From: Membranipora membranacea
Taxonomy: Eukaryota > Bryozoa > Gymnolaemata > Cheilostomatida > Membraniporidae
Length of the DNA stretch: 60,000 bases
Assembly: GCA_914767715.1 (NCBI GenBank)
Contig: OU612071.1
Span: 12,943,493-13,003,492, forward strand
Direction of reading: 5' to 3'
A program made the translations under genes and the position numbers. Below, in pieces: positions 35,913 to 45,915 of this stretch. The first letter of the stretch is position 1. Each line of letters opens with the position of its first letter. Below the pieces are notes generated by a model. It did not search any database, was not told the origin of the DNA, and worked only from the letters and a program-made list of their open reading frames with translations.

Positions 35913-38900
35913 TTATTTTCTCTGCTTAGACGTAAACCTGAAGTTTTTGTTAGCGAGCACATAGACAAATAGATTCAGCGAGTGGTTGAGATATTGAAGC
36001 CACCAGGAGACCATGTCTAGTACTTCGTGTAAATCGTTGGCGCTGTGATTTGGATCCTTGTCACTGAAGAAGACAGCATAGGTGTAGGAGATACCTCGCG
36101 GGATCATCAAAACAAGAAATAGTAAAGAGGCCGAAAGAACGAGTCTTGTCGCTTTTCTACAAAAGAAAAAAGGGAGTCAATTAAAATTCAAATAAATATT
36201 AAAATAAAACTAAAATGAATATAAAATCTAAAGAAAATTAAAATTTATTAAAAAAAAATCTATTATCTCATGACATGCCAAAATATATCCGTTCATCATT
36301 GAATGTTAAGCGTTACAAAACGCAGTCTTAATGGTTTTACTCCACTTTTGTTTGATTTTGACTTTGTTTTTTAAAAGCTGTTTTTTTTACTTATTCTGAA
36401 AAACATTTTTATGATGAGATTCATGGTAATAAAAGTATATATACACTGCACATTCTTTTTATTTGCATCCCTTGTAGACGTGATAATAAAAAAGTTATAT
36501 TCTTATAGTAGGCCTATTATACTAGTATTATTATAATCATTGACATAATGTATTAAATTATATTAAATGAACTACATTTAAATATATCATATTGTGATGT
36601 AATATTATAACGTGGCTTGTAGGTGTTTTGTGTGCGACTCACTTACTAAATATTGGCAATAATTTCATTTAAATTTATATTCGGGAGTTGTGTCCTATTA
36701 TTCCCAGGGGTTGATAATCTCCATTAATCTATAATGAATAACAAAAGGGGGAGGGAAAATGTCCCGGTGGGTGAAAAGCAACACCAGGGTGCTGTAAGTT
36801 CCTACTTTCGATCTTGTACAACACCAAAGCCTATTATGCCGTGTAAATAGCAGATGGAAATTCTAAAGAAGGTGATTCCTGTTCAGTTAAAATGTTTTTG
36901 ATGCAATTTTTAGTTCTTTTAGGGAAAGCAGTGCCTCTACTTGAACTAAATGATGAATTTGATCATACAAATGTTATTCTTTATTTATAAGTGTCCTATA
37001 TGTCACCCATATATCAAACACAGCGTCCTGTATTCTAAAGTAAACTTACTACAAAATTGGACCAACTGCATCTCTCACTAGGAGGAATTCAGTCAAACAT
37101 AGTTACAAATACATGTAAGAGTTGAAAAACTATAAATATATCTTAACTGTGTCTTGTCCTAACTTCTATCTAGCGCAATCTTTGATATGGCCTATGACCT
37201 ATATGTCTCTAGCCCTCAATTATGGTTCAGCAAAACTGATTTGATTCTTTTAAGCAGTAATTGCTGTAGTTGCAATGGTTTACACTTGCGTGCAATTCAC
37301 ATTGAAGATAGAAAAAAAGGTTTGAATCTGGTCTGGTATTGCAGAGCTGAATTTCCAGTTCATCTTCTAAGCTCAAACCCCACTGAGGTACATATATTTT
37401 TTTTATTCATATCAATGTAAACCCTGTTTGTGTGAATCAACAGAGAGGTCCATTATTTGTCATTGTTGATTATCATGGTTTATTTTGTTGAGTTGCCAAA
37501 TTATAATATAAAATACAATGTATACTAAAATATATTTTTAAATTGATAATATAATATAATCTAATTTAATATAATATGATATAATCAGGCAAGGTATATC
37601 TATTTTGAGCTAAGAGTCAATGTTCACAGCGGAATGATTTCCTCATGGTTGATGAGTGTTAAGGCTAGATGTGTAGTCATAAGAGCAATAAGAGCCATAA
37701 GAACCATAAGAACCAAGGTACATAGGCTAATTATATCTAAAATCCAGGGCTAATTTCAATTTCTTTGATGTTTTAAGCTCAAGAAATAATCTCAAGAAGC
37801 TAGTTGGGAAATAATTAGTCCTATGTGAGTGATTTTTGCCGATGCTGCAAAAAAACCCGAATACCTCCAGTATCAATAAAAGTTTGTACCGCCATCCACA
37901 GTATACATAAACGTTACATGCACTTATAAAACCAGATGGTATAATTATTTTAGTCAGAGAGATAAATTGCAATGATTGAAAGAAAGATTTTTTGTCTATT
38001 AAAATTGGGTTCAAAGGTTGTCGTGTGAACCGCAAAATTCATGGTTGCCTGAATGTAATAAAAACCAGATCCCACATTATCTATTTTTTATTAAAGATTA
38101 CAGACCCGTAGTTCTGAGGGAGGAGTTCTAGGCCTCCCCTAGAATGCTGTACAGAGTGGCCTAAAATGCTATAATTGAATATTTCATGTTAGAATTCGCT
38201 CATTTGTAACTTACATTTACTATTGATATCGCTTTCAAGGCTGGGGAATGGGGACTCAGAGGGAACTTACCAGACCTGGGTCCAAGTCATGGTAAGTCAA
38301 GTCATCTTCAAGTCAAGTCAAAGTCACGACTTGACTTGACTTAACAAAATTATGACTTGACTTGACTTGATGTCGAAAACAAATAGACAACACTTGACTT
38401 GACTTAACGAAAAATTGACTTTGACTTGACTTGACTTAGGAGTTGTCCTGACTTTGGTCAAGTCAACATAAGTCAATGTGTGAAATTTTATAACATAATG
38501 TAGAAAGAGATATAGGAAGGATAATCATGACTGTGAACCCCAACTCTGAAACCCCAACTCTGAAACCCCAACTCCGAAACAGAAAACCAAACTTCTCAGC
38601 CATGGGTAAGTAGTCAGAGTTCCGGCCTTTAATATTAGTTGTCTTCTCTTGTTATCTAGTAATCAGTAAAATGAAAAATGTATCCCATGATGCAATATTA
38701 ATATAGTCTGATCATATAGTGCAGGTTTATTCAGAAGACTGCTTGTATCATCATCAACATCATCATCATCATCATCATCAGACAGAAATCCTACTAGTCT
38801 AAGGGTGTTTCACATTTTTTCTTTTTGTGCTTCTCACAACAGCAGAAAGCTGGACTTTATTTTTTTGAAATTCACTTCCAAGCAATTCCATAACATACAC

Positions 38901-41372
38901 CACCCATCATGAACTGAAATTAGTTTATGGATTGCACATAATGTATTGTTTGATAATGATTGCATTCTCTGGGTGCTCTATTCCATCAGTCAAGGGATGT
39001 AGAGCAGTAGAGCAACTCCTGAGGACCTAACTAACTCATCCACGATTTGGAGTCACCCGGGATTGAAATAAATTCCGAGTTGATTTTCACAGTTAATGAG
39101 CGTGACTTTGCCATTACTTGTAAGTCACCCATCTTTGACTTGACTTGACTTACAAAAATCACGACTTGACGGCGAAAAAATAGACACCAATTGACTTGAC
39201 TTGGTGTAAATGTGACTTGACTTAGCATCGACAATGACTTGACTTGACTTGCGATGACTTGGACCCAGGTCTGGAACTTACAATACTCAACACCCTAAAG
39301 GATTCTTGCCTCCCCTACAATTTTTCTTAAACTTCGGCCCTGGATTACAAGGGTCGCTATGCAGGAATGATTTGGAAGTCAGCAAAAAAGTGGCTTATCA
39401 AAAAGTTTTATTTGGTACAACCTTATGGTTATGATCGATTGAAGGGAACGAATGTGCTAACAGAGCCTTTTGAAACAACCAAACTTACTGATTTTAAACA
39501 ACAACTATCAAAGCACTTTAAATGTTATCAATTTTTATTACTAATATTTTTTTTTTCTCTTCGCTTTTCCTTATCGTTTAAGCTATTTGTTCTGTCACTG
39601 CGTGAAACACATTTATAAAGATGATTGTAGATTGACAATAAAAAAAGTATATATATATAATTACTGAACTGTTTGTAATCAAGCACTGTTATATGCTTGT
39701 GGTGCAAACTGTATGACAAAAACACAGATAGACATTGATTATTACCGACCCTCCCATTTTAAGGTAAGGGTGTAGCAAAACTTGACAATACTTCCTGAAT
39801 TTGTTGTACCATAATGTTATGAGTTGTTATGATGAATAATAGAGAGCATTGTCATAAAATTCCATTAAAGATCATCAATTGTTAGATTTAAGATATGACC
39901 TCGTCTGCGTAAACAAAATTCTGCACTACAAAGTCATTTTGTGTTCTTTTATTGACTTTTTGGCCTAAAGTGCTTGTTGCATAAACGGCAGTCATATAAA
40001 TATACTGTTACTGTCACCCTACTGATAGTCTTCACGAGCATTTTTTAGGCAGTGACAGAACAAATAACTTAAAGAAATTGCTCTGAAAGTCTCAGTGCAC
40101 ATATTTCCTGTATAAATAATTTCAAGAGGGGAGGACACTTAACCCATATAGGCCTAAATGGTGACCTGCTACACATTATTTTATCATTGATGGAATATTT
40201 CATCGGTTCAATTAAAAAGACACAAAAAGGGCTCATGTGCAACAGCCAACCTTGGTGGAAGACTAATTGGGTATTTTTTGTTGCCTAACAAAACGGTTGC
40301 ACCTTTTGAATCTACGGAAGCCTGACCGATTCCAAATTATCACCACATGCAACTATCACAGTTCCCATCCAATCACTAGATCTTATCGACAAAATGTTAA
40401 GGCCATAAACAAATGTCTAGAGTAGAAAAGTTTGCTATTTCACACATGCTCGAAATAGCTAAACTCAGGGTAGCTAACATTGACTCATCCCGTTTACTCC
40501 AGATAAACTCCGCCCCAAGCTAGCCAAAAAAAAGGGCTAGCTATCATTAAATCACTCTCAAACAAGGAAATCTAAACTCTAGCTAAAATTTACTTCACTA
40601 GAATATATATAGTGCATTACATATTGCTACAAACACATTAAAGTTGTAAATAGGTGAATGAATAAGTAAACAAATAAATAATAACATTAATAGTGAAATA
40701 AGTAAATAAGTAATTGAAATAATGAGTAAACACATAAATAAATAAATACATAAATGAATAAGTATTTAATAAGTGAATAAGTGGGTAAATCAAAAATGAA
40801 TAAATGAATAAATGAATAAATACATAAATAAATAAATGAAAAATTAAATAAAAAAATGTAACTTACCTGATGCTGAATTTGTTGTCACAGCTGCTCCCTT
40901 CTGTAGGTTGTAAGTTAGTTCTGGAGTTCATCGAGTGTGCAATCAACGAGGTCGCTGAAGATTCTACGCTACTTGTGTCCTCACTCGGCGCATGGCTGCT
41001 TTCATCTCCCCTGACGGTAACTGATGCAGAGAAATTAGCTTCATCTTGCTGCACACTTGTCATTTTAAACGAAGGCGGCTGTGATCTAGTCAATATCTTA
41101 TGCAGTCGGCGAACATGCCTTAGTCTCACAATAATTGCAATATTTAGTCCTAATAGTATTGCAGCAGGTATATAAAGATAGAGAAAAACCCAGACTAGGA
41201 AACTGTAGTTGAACTGTGTTTCTTTGCCAGGCCTGGCTTTGCAGTACATTACTCCACTGTCTTGTTCATAGACTACGACGTTAGCTATGCACCACATGTA
41301 GACTAAGATCCAAAAGACAGGAAGTAAGAAGCAGACGATTAGAGTTCTCTTTCTAGTGTAAAGTGTCTTTGC
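35913..41372 (-). CDS. Class A (rhodopsin-like) GPCR, 3' part: TM4-TM7
   Basis: Two exons are visible. Exon 41,372-40,867 starts after an ag acceptor (ttttctag) and ends at cag|gtaagt. Exon 36,156-35,913 starts after tttgtag and ends in a stop; the phases agree (2). The first encodes TM4 (LIVCFLLPVFWILVY), an ECL2 with the expected cysteine (GVMYCKARPG), TM5 (YLYIPAAILLGLNIAIIV), basic RLRHVRRLHK, and a long serine/threonine-rich third intracellular loop. The second encodes TM6 and TM7, with NLFVYVLANKNFR in place of NPxxY and helix 8. The C-tail is only a few residues. Layout fits a peptide-type receptor, ligand unknown. TM1-TM3 are not found up to 41.59 kb, so the 5' exons should lie beyond the Polinton and the window. 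Confidence 0.8.
36157..38100. other. Part of the last GPCR intron
   Basis: AT-rich intron DNA without recognised exons. Plus-strand frames (for example 37,187-37,420) show no conserved motif. Confidence 0.5.
38101..39342 (+). mobile_element. ~230-bp MITE, copy 4, containing a nested hAT-like element
   Basis: Outer ends are cagacccgtagtt and aacttcggccctg. The flanks carry a 5-bp duplication, gatta (38,096-38,100 and 39,343-39,347). Removing the nested 1,003-bp element and one 8-bp duplication leaves about 231 bp, the same size as the other three copies. Confidence 0.85.
38271..39273. mobile_element. Non-autonomous hAT-like element (1,003 bp) with GTCAA-repeat ends
   Basis: Terminal inverted repeats are cagacctgggtccaagtcat and atgacttggacccaggtctg. 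The flanks are an exact 8-bp target duplication, gaacttac (38,263-38,270 and 39,274-39,281), typical of the hAT superfamily. Inside both ends are long gacttgactt/aagtcaagtc arrays (38,290-38,480 and 39,110-39,255). The middle has no transposase and includes a cat microsatellite (38,752-38,782). Confidence 0.9.
40645..40860. repeat. aaataaatgaataagt-type AT-rich minisatellite
   Basis: Imperfect 4-bp-register repeats of aaat, gaat and aagt sit immediately beside the GPCR TM4-TM5 exon donor site. Confidence 0.85.
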
Positions 41373-41583
41373 CTAGAAAATAGAGAGATCATATTTATAG
41401 TATTGTAGTTAAGAGGGAGTTCAGCCCAGTTTCATCTTCTCCAATACCGGGCCTGGTAATTGGATCAACAAAGCCTGAGTCTAGAAGCAAACTGATGGCA
41501 TCCTATTACTGGTGTATAATATCTAAACACTACTAGGCTATCTTTTTAACAGCCATGTGCAGCAATAGGTATAGAAACCTTTA

Positions 41584-41589
41584 TATGAG
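41584..41589. repeat. Left target-site duplication TATGAG
   Basis: Identical to 59,305-59,310 on the same strand, directly outside the left terminal repeat. Confidence 0.95.
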
Positions 41590-41719
41590 AGTAGTAAAAG
41601 TGGGAGCAGGTCGTTAGCCCGAACCCATTGAAACGAATGAGCGGCTCGATCCCTTTTGTAACGTTCCTGGTGGAACGACTACTCATATTGTATGGGAGTT
41701 GTCAATTTCTACTCTATCA
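41590..41719 (+). repeat. Polinton left terminal inverted repeat (130 bp)
   Basis: Exact reverse complement of 59,175-59,304 except one T/C difference at 41,713. It contains an internal inverted repeat, cgttcc-tggt-ggaacg (41,662-41,677), which could be a binding site for an element protein. Confidence 0.97.
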
Positions 41720-42098
41720 TTTTGTATGGTGAGGATGGAAGTTTGTTTATGTAATTCTTTTTATGTATATTTATTCATGATAAATGAGATGCTTGTGTGG
41801 GTAATGTGATTGATCACATTCACTGTTAGCTAGTGTTGTTGTAAATATTAATGAATTGAGTGTCAGTTTGTTTGTGAGGATAAATGTTCATTGGTACAGG
41901 GTAGAATGATAAATTGATATACAAAATGAGCAGCTGTATATATATATGTTCATTGAAGTGTTAAAACAATTTCAATAAAAATCTGAGGACAATGCGGCAA
42001 AGACAAGGTTTTGAAATGAGATACATGCATAAAATCACATAAAATAACACGGGAATAAATGAATGCAAAGTTGACAGATTAGGCATCTGACATAGCCC
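41720..42098. other. Polinton left subterminal region
   Basis: AT-rich, without a gene. It carries AATAAA-type and ATG-rich sequence and a tatatatatg run (about 41,939-41,948). This is probably promoter space for the first plus-strand frame. Confidence 0.4.
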
Positions 42099-42365
42099 AT
42101 GGAACAGATTGTACTAGTTTACATGTTACTGGTAGCAGGTGCAAGCATTCCTGATCTGACAAAATTGGCAACGCAATTTGTGAGTGCTCCCGTAGGCAGC
42201 AGGGTAACAACGCCAGACTCATGCTATGACTTTGATGAGCATAAAGCTGATGAACATAACTTTGACACCCACCATTCCAACGCAAATTACGCTGCCCTGG
42301 ATAAAAACAACAAAAAAGTAGAAAAACAGATAAAAAAAATTAACAAAAAAAAGAAGAAAAAATGA
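42099..42365 (+). CDS. Small Polinton ORF, lysine-rich tail (88 aa), uncertain
   Basis: An ATG at 42099 opens a frame that starts with a hydrophobic stretch (IVLVYMLLVAGAS), which could be a signal or anchor. It continues with a His/Asp-rich segment and ends in a strongly basic, low-complexity tail (NNKKVEKQIKKINKKKKKK). It runs tail-to-tail with the spliced zinc-binding gene; the two stops are 18 bp apart. I do not recognise a family. Position next to the terminal repeat and lack of another gene favour a real gene, but the A-rich 3' end could give such a tail by chance. Confidence 0.4.
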   Translation: MEQIVLVYMLLVAGASIPDLTKLATQFVSAPVGSRVTTPDSCYDFDEHKADEHNFDTHHSNANYAALDKNNKKVEKQIKKINKKKKKK

Positions 42366-42383
42366 TTAGTTATCAATTAAAGA

Positions 42384-42999
42384 TTACAGACTGTCTTTAA
42401 TTGCCATTCGTCGTAGTTTTTGTCTCATATTTCTATCTAACTCTGCCTCTGCTGCTGCCAATTCCCTGAGTGTCGCTCTTGTTTTACGCACCAGATCCGA
42501 TCTCATAATTTTGAATCGATGTTGCAACCTCTTTACATCTACAACACAGAAGTTTGAGTTCACGTATTAATGACAATTGCCTTCAGGAATGTAATGAAAC
42601 TATCACTACCTTCAGAAAACATCGATGGTTAGTGTACTGAATGTATGTACTTACGTTTGGCATCCATTATTGGCACTCTACTCTCACATGTCGGACAGTG
42701 AAAACTTTCAGCAGCAAATATTTCTTTTAATTCATCTGAAGTCTTTGCCGTCTGTCTCGTGAGGCACAGCTCCTCACCATTAGGAAACATTTCTTTGGCG
42801 CATTCTGTACAGGAACGAGTCTGCAACAAAAAACCCATGACTAGTTACCAAGTCAACATAGTATTCTGAGCAATGGAAATTCACATAAGCAATTTGTCAA
42901 GTCATATACAACAAAGGTAAAAAAATTGAAACATAAAAAATATTATAATTATAGTAGGAAAAATAAAGCAAAGTACATGTGTATACTCACATGTTCCAT
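42384..42999 (-). CDS. Spliced zinc-binding, helical small protein (109 aa)
   Basis: Three exons on the minus strand: 42,999-42,991 (ATG and two codons, then cat|gtgagt), 42,820-42,655 (after tttgttgcag, ending aaac|gtaagt) and 42,538-42,384 (after gtgttgtag). Phases match (0, 1). The frame stays open across all three to TAA, although each exon alone ends or starts inside other frames. Exon 2 has two CxxC pairs (SCTEC, HCPTC) that could bind one zinc ion like a ribbon or RING-like knuckle. Exon 3 encodes a charged helix rich in Arg, Lys, Glu and Ala (ATLRELAAAEAELDRN). No family is recognised. It may be a regulator or adaptor. Divergent from the gene starting at 43,186, with ~190 bp of shared promoter. 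Confidence 0.7.
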
Positions 43000-43185
43000 A
43001 GTGATAAAAGTGTCCTATAATAGATCAAACAAATAGTCACTTTGGTAGTGTGTAAGTCCGTCTGTGTGTGTGTGTGCGTCCGTGAGTGAATTTGGTAAGC
43101 AGGCAAGCACTTAAATACCAGTGAACCAAGTGGTTATATATTACTCGGAAGATACCTATTCATATTAGTGTTTCCTAGGCAACCT
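43000..43185. promoter_or_regulatory. Divergent promoter region between accessory genes
   Basis: This 186-bp gap separates the minus-strand zinc-protein ATG (42,999) and the plus-strand ATG (43,186). It contains a gt microsatellite (about 43,060-43,075) and a TATA-like ggttatatatta (43,131-43,142) about 45 bp before the plus-strand ATG. No start site is proven. Confidence 0.4.
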
Positions 43186-43716
43186 ATGATGGAACGGATA
43201 GAAGAGACAAGTGATTATATTAACCTGTTGAAACATCTGAGTTCACCCATCAATGCAAGGCAATATTTGCTAAGCAATCTTGCAGGCAAATGTTATCCTC
43301 TATCTGTGACATTGATGGATGACAAATCCAGCACGCTGTACATGATTCAACAAAATGTGGAAGAATTGTATGTAAATGATATTGAATTGATATCAAGAAA
43401 AATCTTATCTGCCAGCCAAACTTCACAGACCTATGCCTCCCTCTGTGAAGAAATCTTATCTTCTTCCACAAACAGCAAGAAGTTGCTGTTTCATTCTATC
43501 ACATTATTGACTATTCTACAAAAGGTATTTTTGTCATTGGGCAAAAATGAAGTGAGGAGTATAATAACCACCCAATCAATAAACAGTTTTTGCAGAACTT
43601 TAAATAAAGCTATCGTTCGCATGAGATTTCAGACAGTGACACTGCAGATACTTTATGTATTGGTTACTTTGCTGTTATTTAGCATAATCAGTCTATGGCT
43701 ACAACATAATGGATAA
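43186..43716 (+). CDS. Tail-anchored helical protein, possibly Bcl-2-like (176 aa)
   Basis: The frame extends upstream to 43,168 through a GTG, but two adjacent ATGs at 43,186 and 43,189 are the likely start. The protein looks all-helical and ends in a single hydrophobic segment (LQILYVLVTLLLFSIISLWL) with four residues after it, the layout of a tail-anchored protein on mitochondrial, ER or similar membranes. Length, C-terminal anchor and a central amphipathic pattern (CEEILSSSTNSKKLLFHSI) recall Bcl-2 family members, where an EE...NW.R pattern marks BH1; here the Trp and Gly are missing. I rank this as a hypothesis only. If right, it would act on host cell death. It overlaps the next frame by 8 bp. 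Confidence 0.6.
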   Translation: MMERIEETSDYINLLKHLSSPINARQYLLSNLAGKCYPLSVTLMDDKSSTLYMIQQNVEELYVNDIELISRKILSASQTSQTYASLCEEILSSSTNSKKLLFHSITLLTILQKVFLSLGKNEVRSIITTQSINSFCRTLNKAIVRMRFQTVTLQILYVLVTLLLFSIISLWLQHNG

Positions 43717-44047
43717 AACAGATGCATCTATGGCTGCTACTTTGTGGGAATTAATCTCCCTTCAGGTCAGCAAAAATTGTCAAGGCTGTAATTCTAAAGG
43801 CTATACAGACTTCTCTCATCATGACTGTCAACTTATAAATCAATACATGTATCTTTTGCACACTGACAAATTACGTCACCATTTTGATATTTGGTATGAA
43901 ATCGCAATGCAGATGATTCCATCAGGACTTCATAGACCTGTGACAAGATATTTAATAAAGGCAAAGAAAGAGACTTTGTTCAGTCAGATCGTGGTACTGC
44001 TACCAGACGCACCCTATACTGTGACATTACCCCCTCATTTACGTTAG
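43709..44047 (+). CDS. Small Polinton protein with C-x2-C...H-x2-C motif (112 aa)
   Basis: The ATG at 43,709 lies inside the end of the previous gene (ATGGATAA overlap). A likely zinc site reads CQGC, then HHDC about 10 residues on (residues ~24-42), followed by helical sequence (INQYMYLLHTDKLRHHFDIW) and a short C-terminal strand-rich part. From memory, short proteins with a CxGC...HxxC site are frequent in Polintons and adintovirus-like elements, but their function is not established to my knowledge. It stands between the tail-anchored protein and a small membrane protein in a tightly packed set. Confidence 0.6.
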   Translation: MDKTDASMAATLWELISLQVSKNCQGCNSKGYTDFSHHDCQLINQYMYLLHTDKLRHHFDIWYEIAMQMIPSGLHRPVTRYLIKAKKETLFSQIVVLLPDAPYTVTLPPHLR

Positions 44048-44053
44048 TTTACT

Positions 44054-44254
44054 ATGCCTGTGTCTGATATCACAACCAGACAGTTTTTATCACAATACCG
44101 TGCACTTCTCACAATTATCCTGATTACCATAGCCACCATATGTTCGCTGTGTGCAGCGTTTTTTCAACAAGAGAAAGGAGAGCTTCATTCTATCATAAAA
44201 CTCCTCGGTGAAAACTTTGAATCCACTACAAAGTCAACAAACTCTACACTCTAG
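44054..44254 (+). CDS. Small single-pass membrane protein (66 aa)
   Basis: The ATG at 44,054 is 6 bp after the previous stop, and the TAG at 44,252-44,254 is 1 bp before the ATPase ATG. One clear membrane helix (LLTIILITIATICSLCAAFF) follows a polar N-terminus; the tail is polar with Ser/Thr/Asn. No family is recognised. Small membrane proteins in such elements may be virion or membrane-remodelling factors; this is inferred only from position. Confidence 0.55.
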   Translation: MPVSDITTRQFLSQYRALLTIILITIATICSLCAAFFQQEKGELHSIIKLLGENFESTTKSTNSTL

Positions 44255-44255
44255 T

Positions 44256-45666
44256 ATGGCTTCAAATCTTAAGACGACAGAATTTCAACTTGAGGCACCG
44301 TTCACATCTATAATCTCAGGTAAGAATTTTATCTAGTTGTTTTTTGACCTTAAGCATGGTTATATGTGCCTCATATCCATAGCGGAGGTGAGCCTTCATG
44401 AAACTTCATGTTGGGATTTATGACAGCGAATTTGCCGAGCAAACAACCAAGGCTATTTGTAATTGACGTCAAAGGGTGGTGCTGAATGACTAACTAATCT
44501 CCTTAATGCGTTCAAAATTAGAGCAGAAGCGGAACTTTTGCGGGTAAAAACTCCATATTATCGGAACTTTTGCGGGTAAAAACTCTCATAAAATATGAAA
44601 TTTATTGAGCATTTCATTACCGCAATCCTTCCCTTAATTTTCAACACACCCAGTACTTGGAGGTACAGTTATCATGTGATGGTTAGCTTGCATAACAGTA
44701 ATTACATCTGTGTCTGCAGAAATTTAATGAGCATTTCATCACCAAAATCCTTCCCTTAATTTTCAACACTTCCAGTACTTGGAGGTGCAGTTATCATGTG
44801 ATGGTTAGCTTGCATAACAGTAATTACATCTGTGTGTGCAGAAATTTAATGAGCATTTCATCACCATAATCCTTCCCTTAATTTTCATCACTTCCAGTAC
44901 TTGGAGGTGTTATCATGTGATGATTAGCTCGCATAACAGTAATTAATCATCTGTGGCTGCAAACTTGAAACAAACACTTAAGAGGTCATAGTGAAATGAT
45001 GAGCAATATTCGATGTATGTGTGTAGATGAGAGAATTTTAGTCACAATCTCTGACCTGCTGACTGTTTATGCTGTCTGTTTCTAGGGCCAACATCAAGTG
45101 GTAAATCTACCCTACTAAGGGAGATTATTTCCAATGCTGACAAAATCTTTGTTCCACCGCCTGTGGAAATAATTATCTGTTACTCAATCTACCAACCACT
45201 TTACAACTCTTATGATGCCTCGGTGCCAATAAAATTTATAGAAGGGCTAGCAACAATGGAATCATTACCTAAAGATCGACAGCATAGACTTCTAGTCATT
45301 GATGATTTAATGGAGGAAGTCTCCAGCTCTAAGGATATTGCTGACTTTTATACAAAATTTAGTCATCATTATAATTATAGTATAATCACACTGACACAAA
45401 ATCTATTTTGTAAAGGACCATTTTTTCGTACGATTAGTTTGAACTCACACCATTTCTGGTTGATGAAATCTGTGAGAGACATTTCAGTAATCAAAACAAT
45501 TGGCAGACAAATGGGTAAGGAAAAACTTGTGATAGAAGCTTATTTGGATGCAGTGAAAGATCGTTATGGTTATCTGTTTTTGAATTGCTCCCCGGGTTGT
45601 GATGAAAAAGCTCGTGTGCGAGCTAAGATTTTTGAAAATCCAAGCGTTGTCTATTTAACAAAGTGA
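44256..45666 (+). CDS. Genome-packaging ATPase (A32/FtsK-HerA type), two exons
   Basis: Exon 1 is 44,256-44,319 (ATG to tcag|gtaaga) and exon 2 is 45,086-45,666 (after tgtttctag). Together they give 214 codons. The intron falls inside the first glycine codon of the Walker A motif: residues 22-30 read GPTSSGKST. Walker B is LLVIDDLMEE (D94, D95). A later polar segment, SIITLTQNLF, fits the sensor-like strand of the A32 family. Size and motifs match Polinton ATPases, which are thought to pump DNA into capsids. Without splicing the frame starting at 45,163 would lack the P-loop and be inactive. An AATAAA lies at 45,748-45,753, 82 bp after the stop. Confidence 0.9.
44530..44585 (+). repeat. 24-bp direct repeat in the ATPase intron
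   Basis: cggaacttttgcgggtaaaa plus actc occurs at 44,530-44,553 and again at 44,562-44,585, separated by 8 bp. Confidence 0.9.
44597..44961 (+). repeat. Three 122-bp tandem units inside the ATPase intron
   Basis: Units start at 44,597, 44,719 and 44,841 (gaaattta.tgagcatttca). Each contains ccttcccttaatttt, agtacttggaggt and ggttagcttgcataacagta, with a few changes. Period is exactly 122 bp for the first two units; the third is shortened. Confidence 0.95.
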
Positions 45667-45747
45667 TATTTTTTTCTAAAGAACTGATGTTTCCACAAGG
45701 GTTAAACAGCACTCATCAATTAATTTTTCAAAGTCTAAGTGGTAGTC

Positions 45748-45753
45748 AATAAA
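45748..45753 (+). promoter_or_regulatory. Poly(A) signal for the ATPase transcript
   Basis: Canonical AATAAA, 82 bp past the ATPase stop and ~155 bp before the TATA box of the next gene, so it would separate the two transcripts. Confidence 0.55.
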
Positions 45754-45907
45754 TTATCTCAGAACACAGAAATATCTTAGTCATGGGTTGTTGAACACAG
45801 TAATCATTGGAGCTACAGGCAAACATTAATATTTTTCATGCAACAGAAAAGTAACCCTCCCTCTAAGACACCTCTAAGCTGTGTAGATTTTAGGCTGGAA
45901 ACCAAGG

Positions 45908-45915
45908 TATAAAAG
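45908..45915 (+). promoter_or_regulatory. TATA box of the nine-exon gene
   Basis: A consensus TATAAAAG. A start about 30 bp on (near 45,938-45,945) would give a leader exon of ~85 nt ending at taatc|gtaagt (46,025). That leader contains no ATG, as expected for a 5' UTR exon. Confidence 0.7.

Noticed and set aside
43168-43185. Start of the tail-anchored gene at 43,168
   Set aside because: The codon is GTG; tandem ATGs at 43,186 and 43,189 are more likely in a eukaryote.
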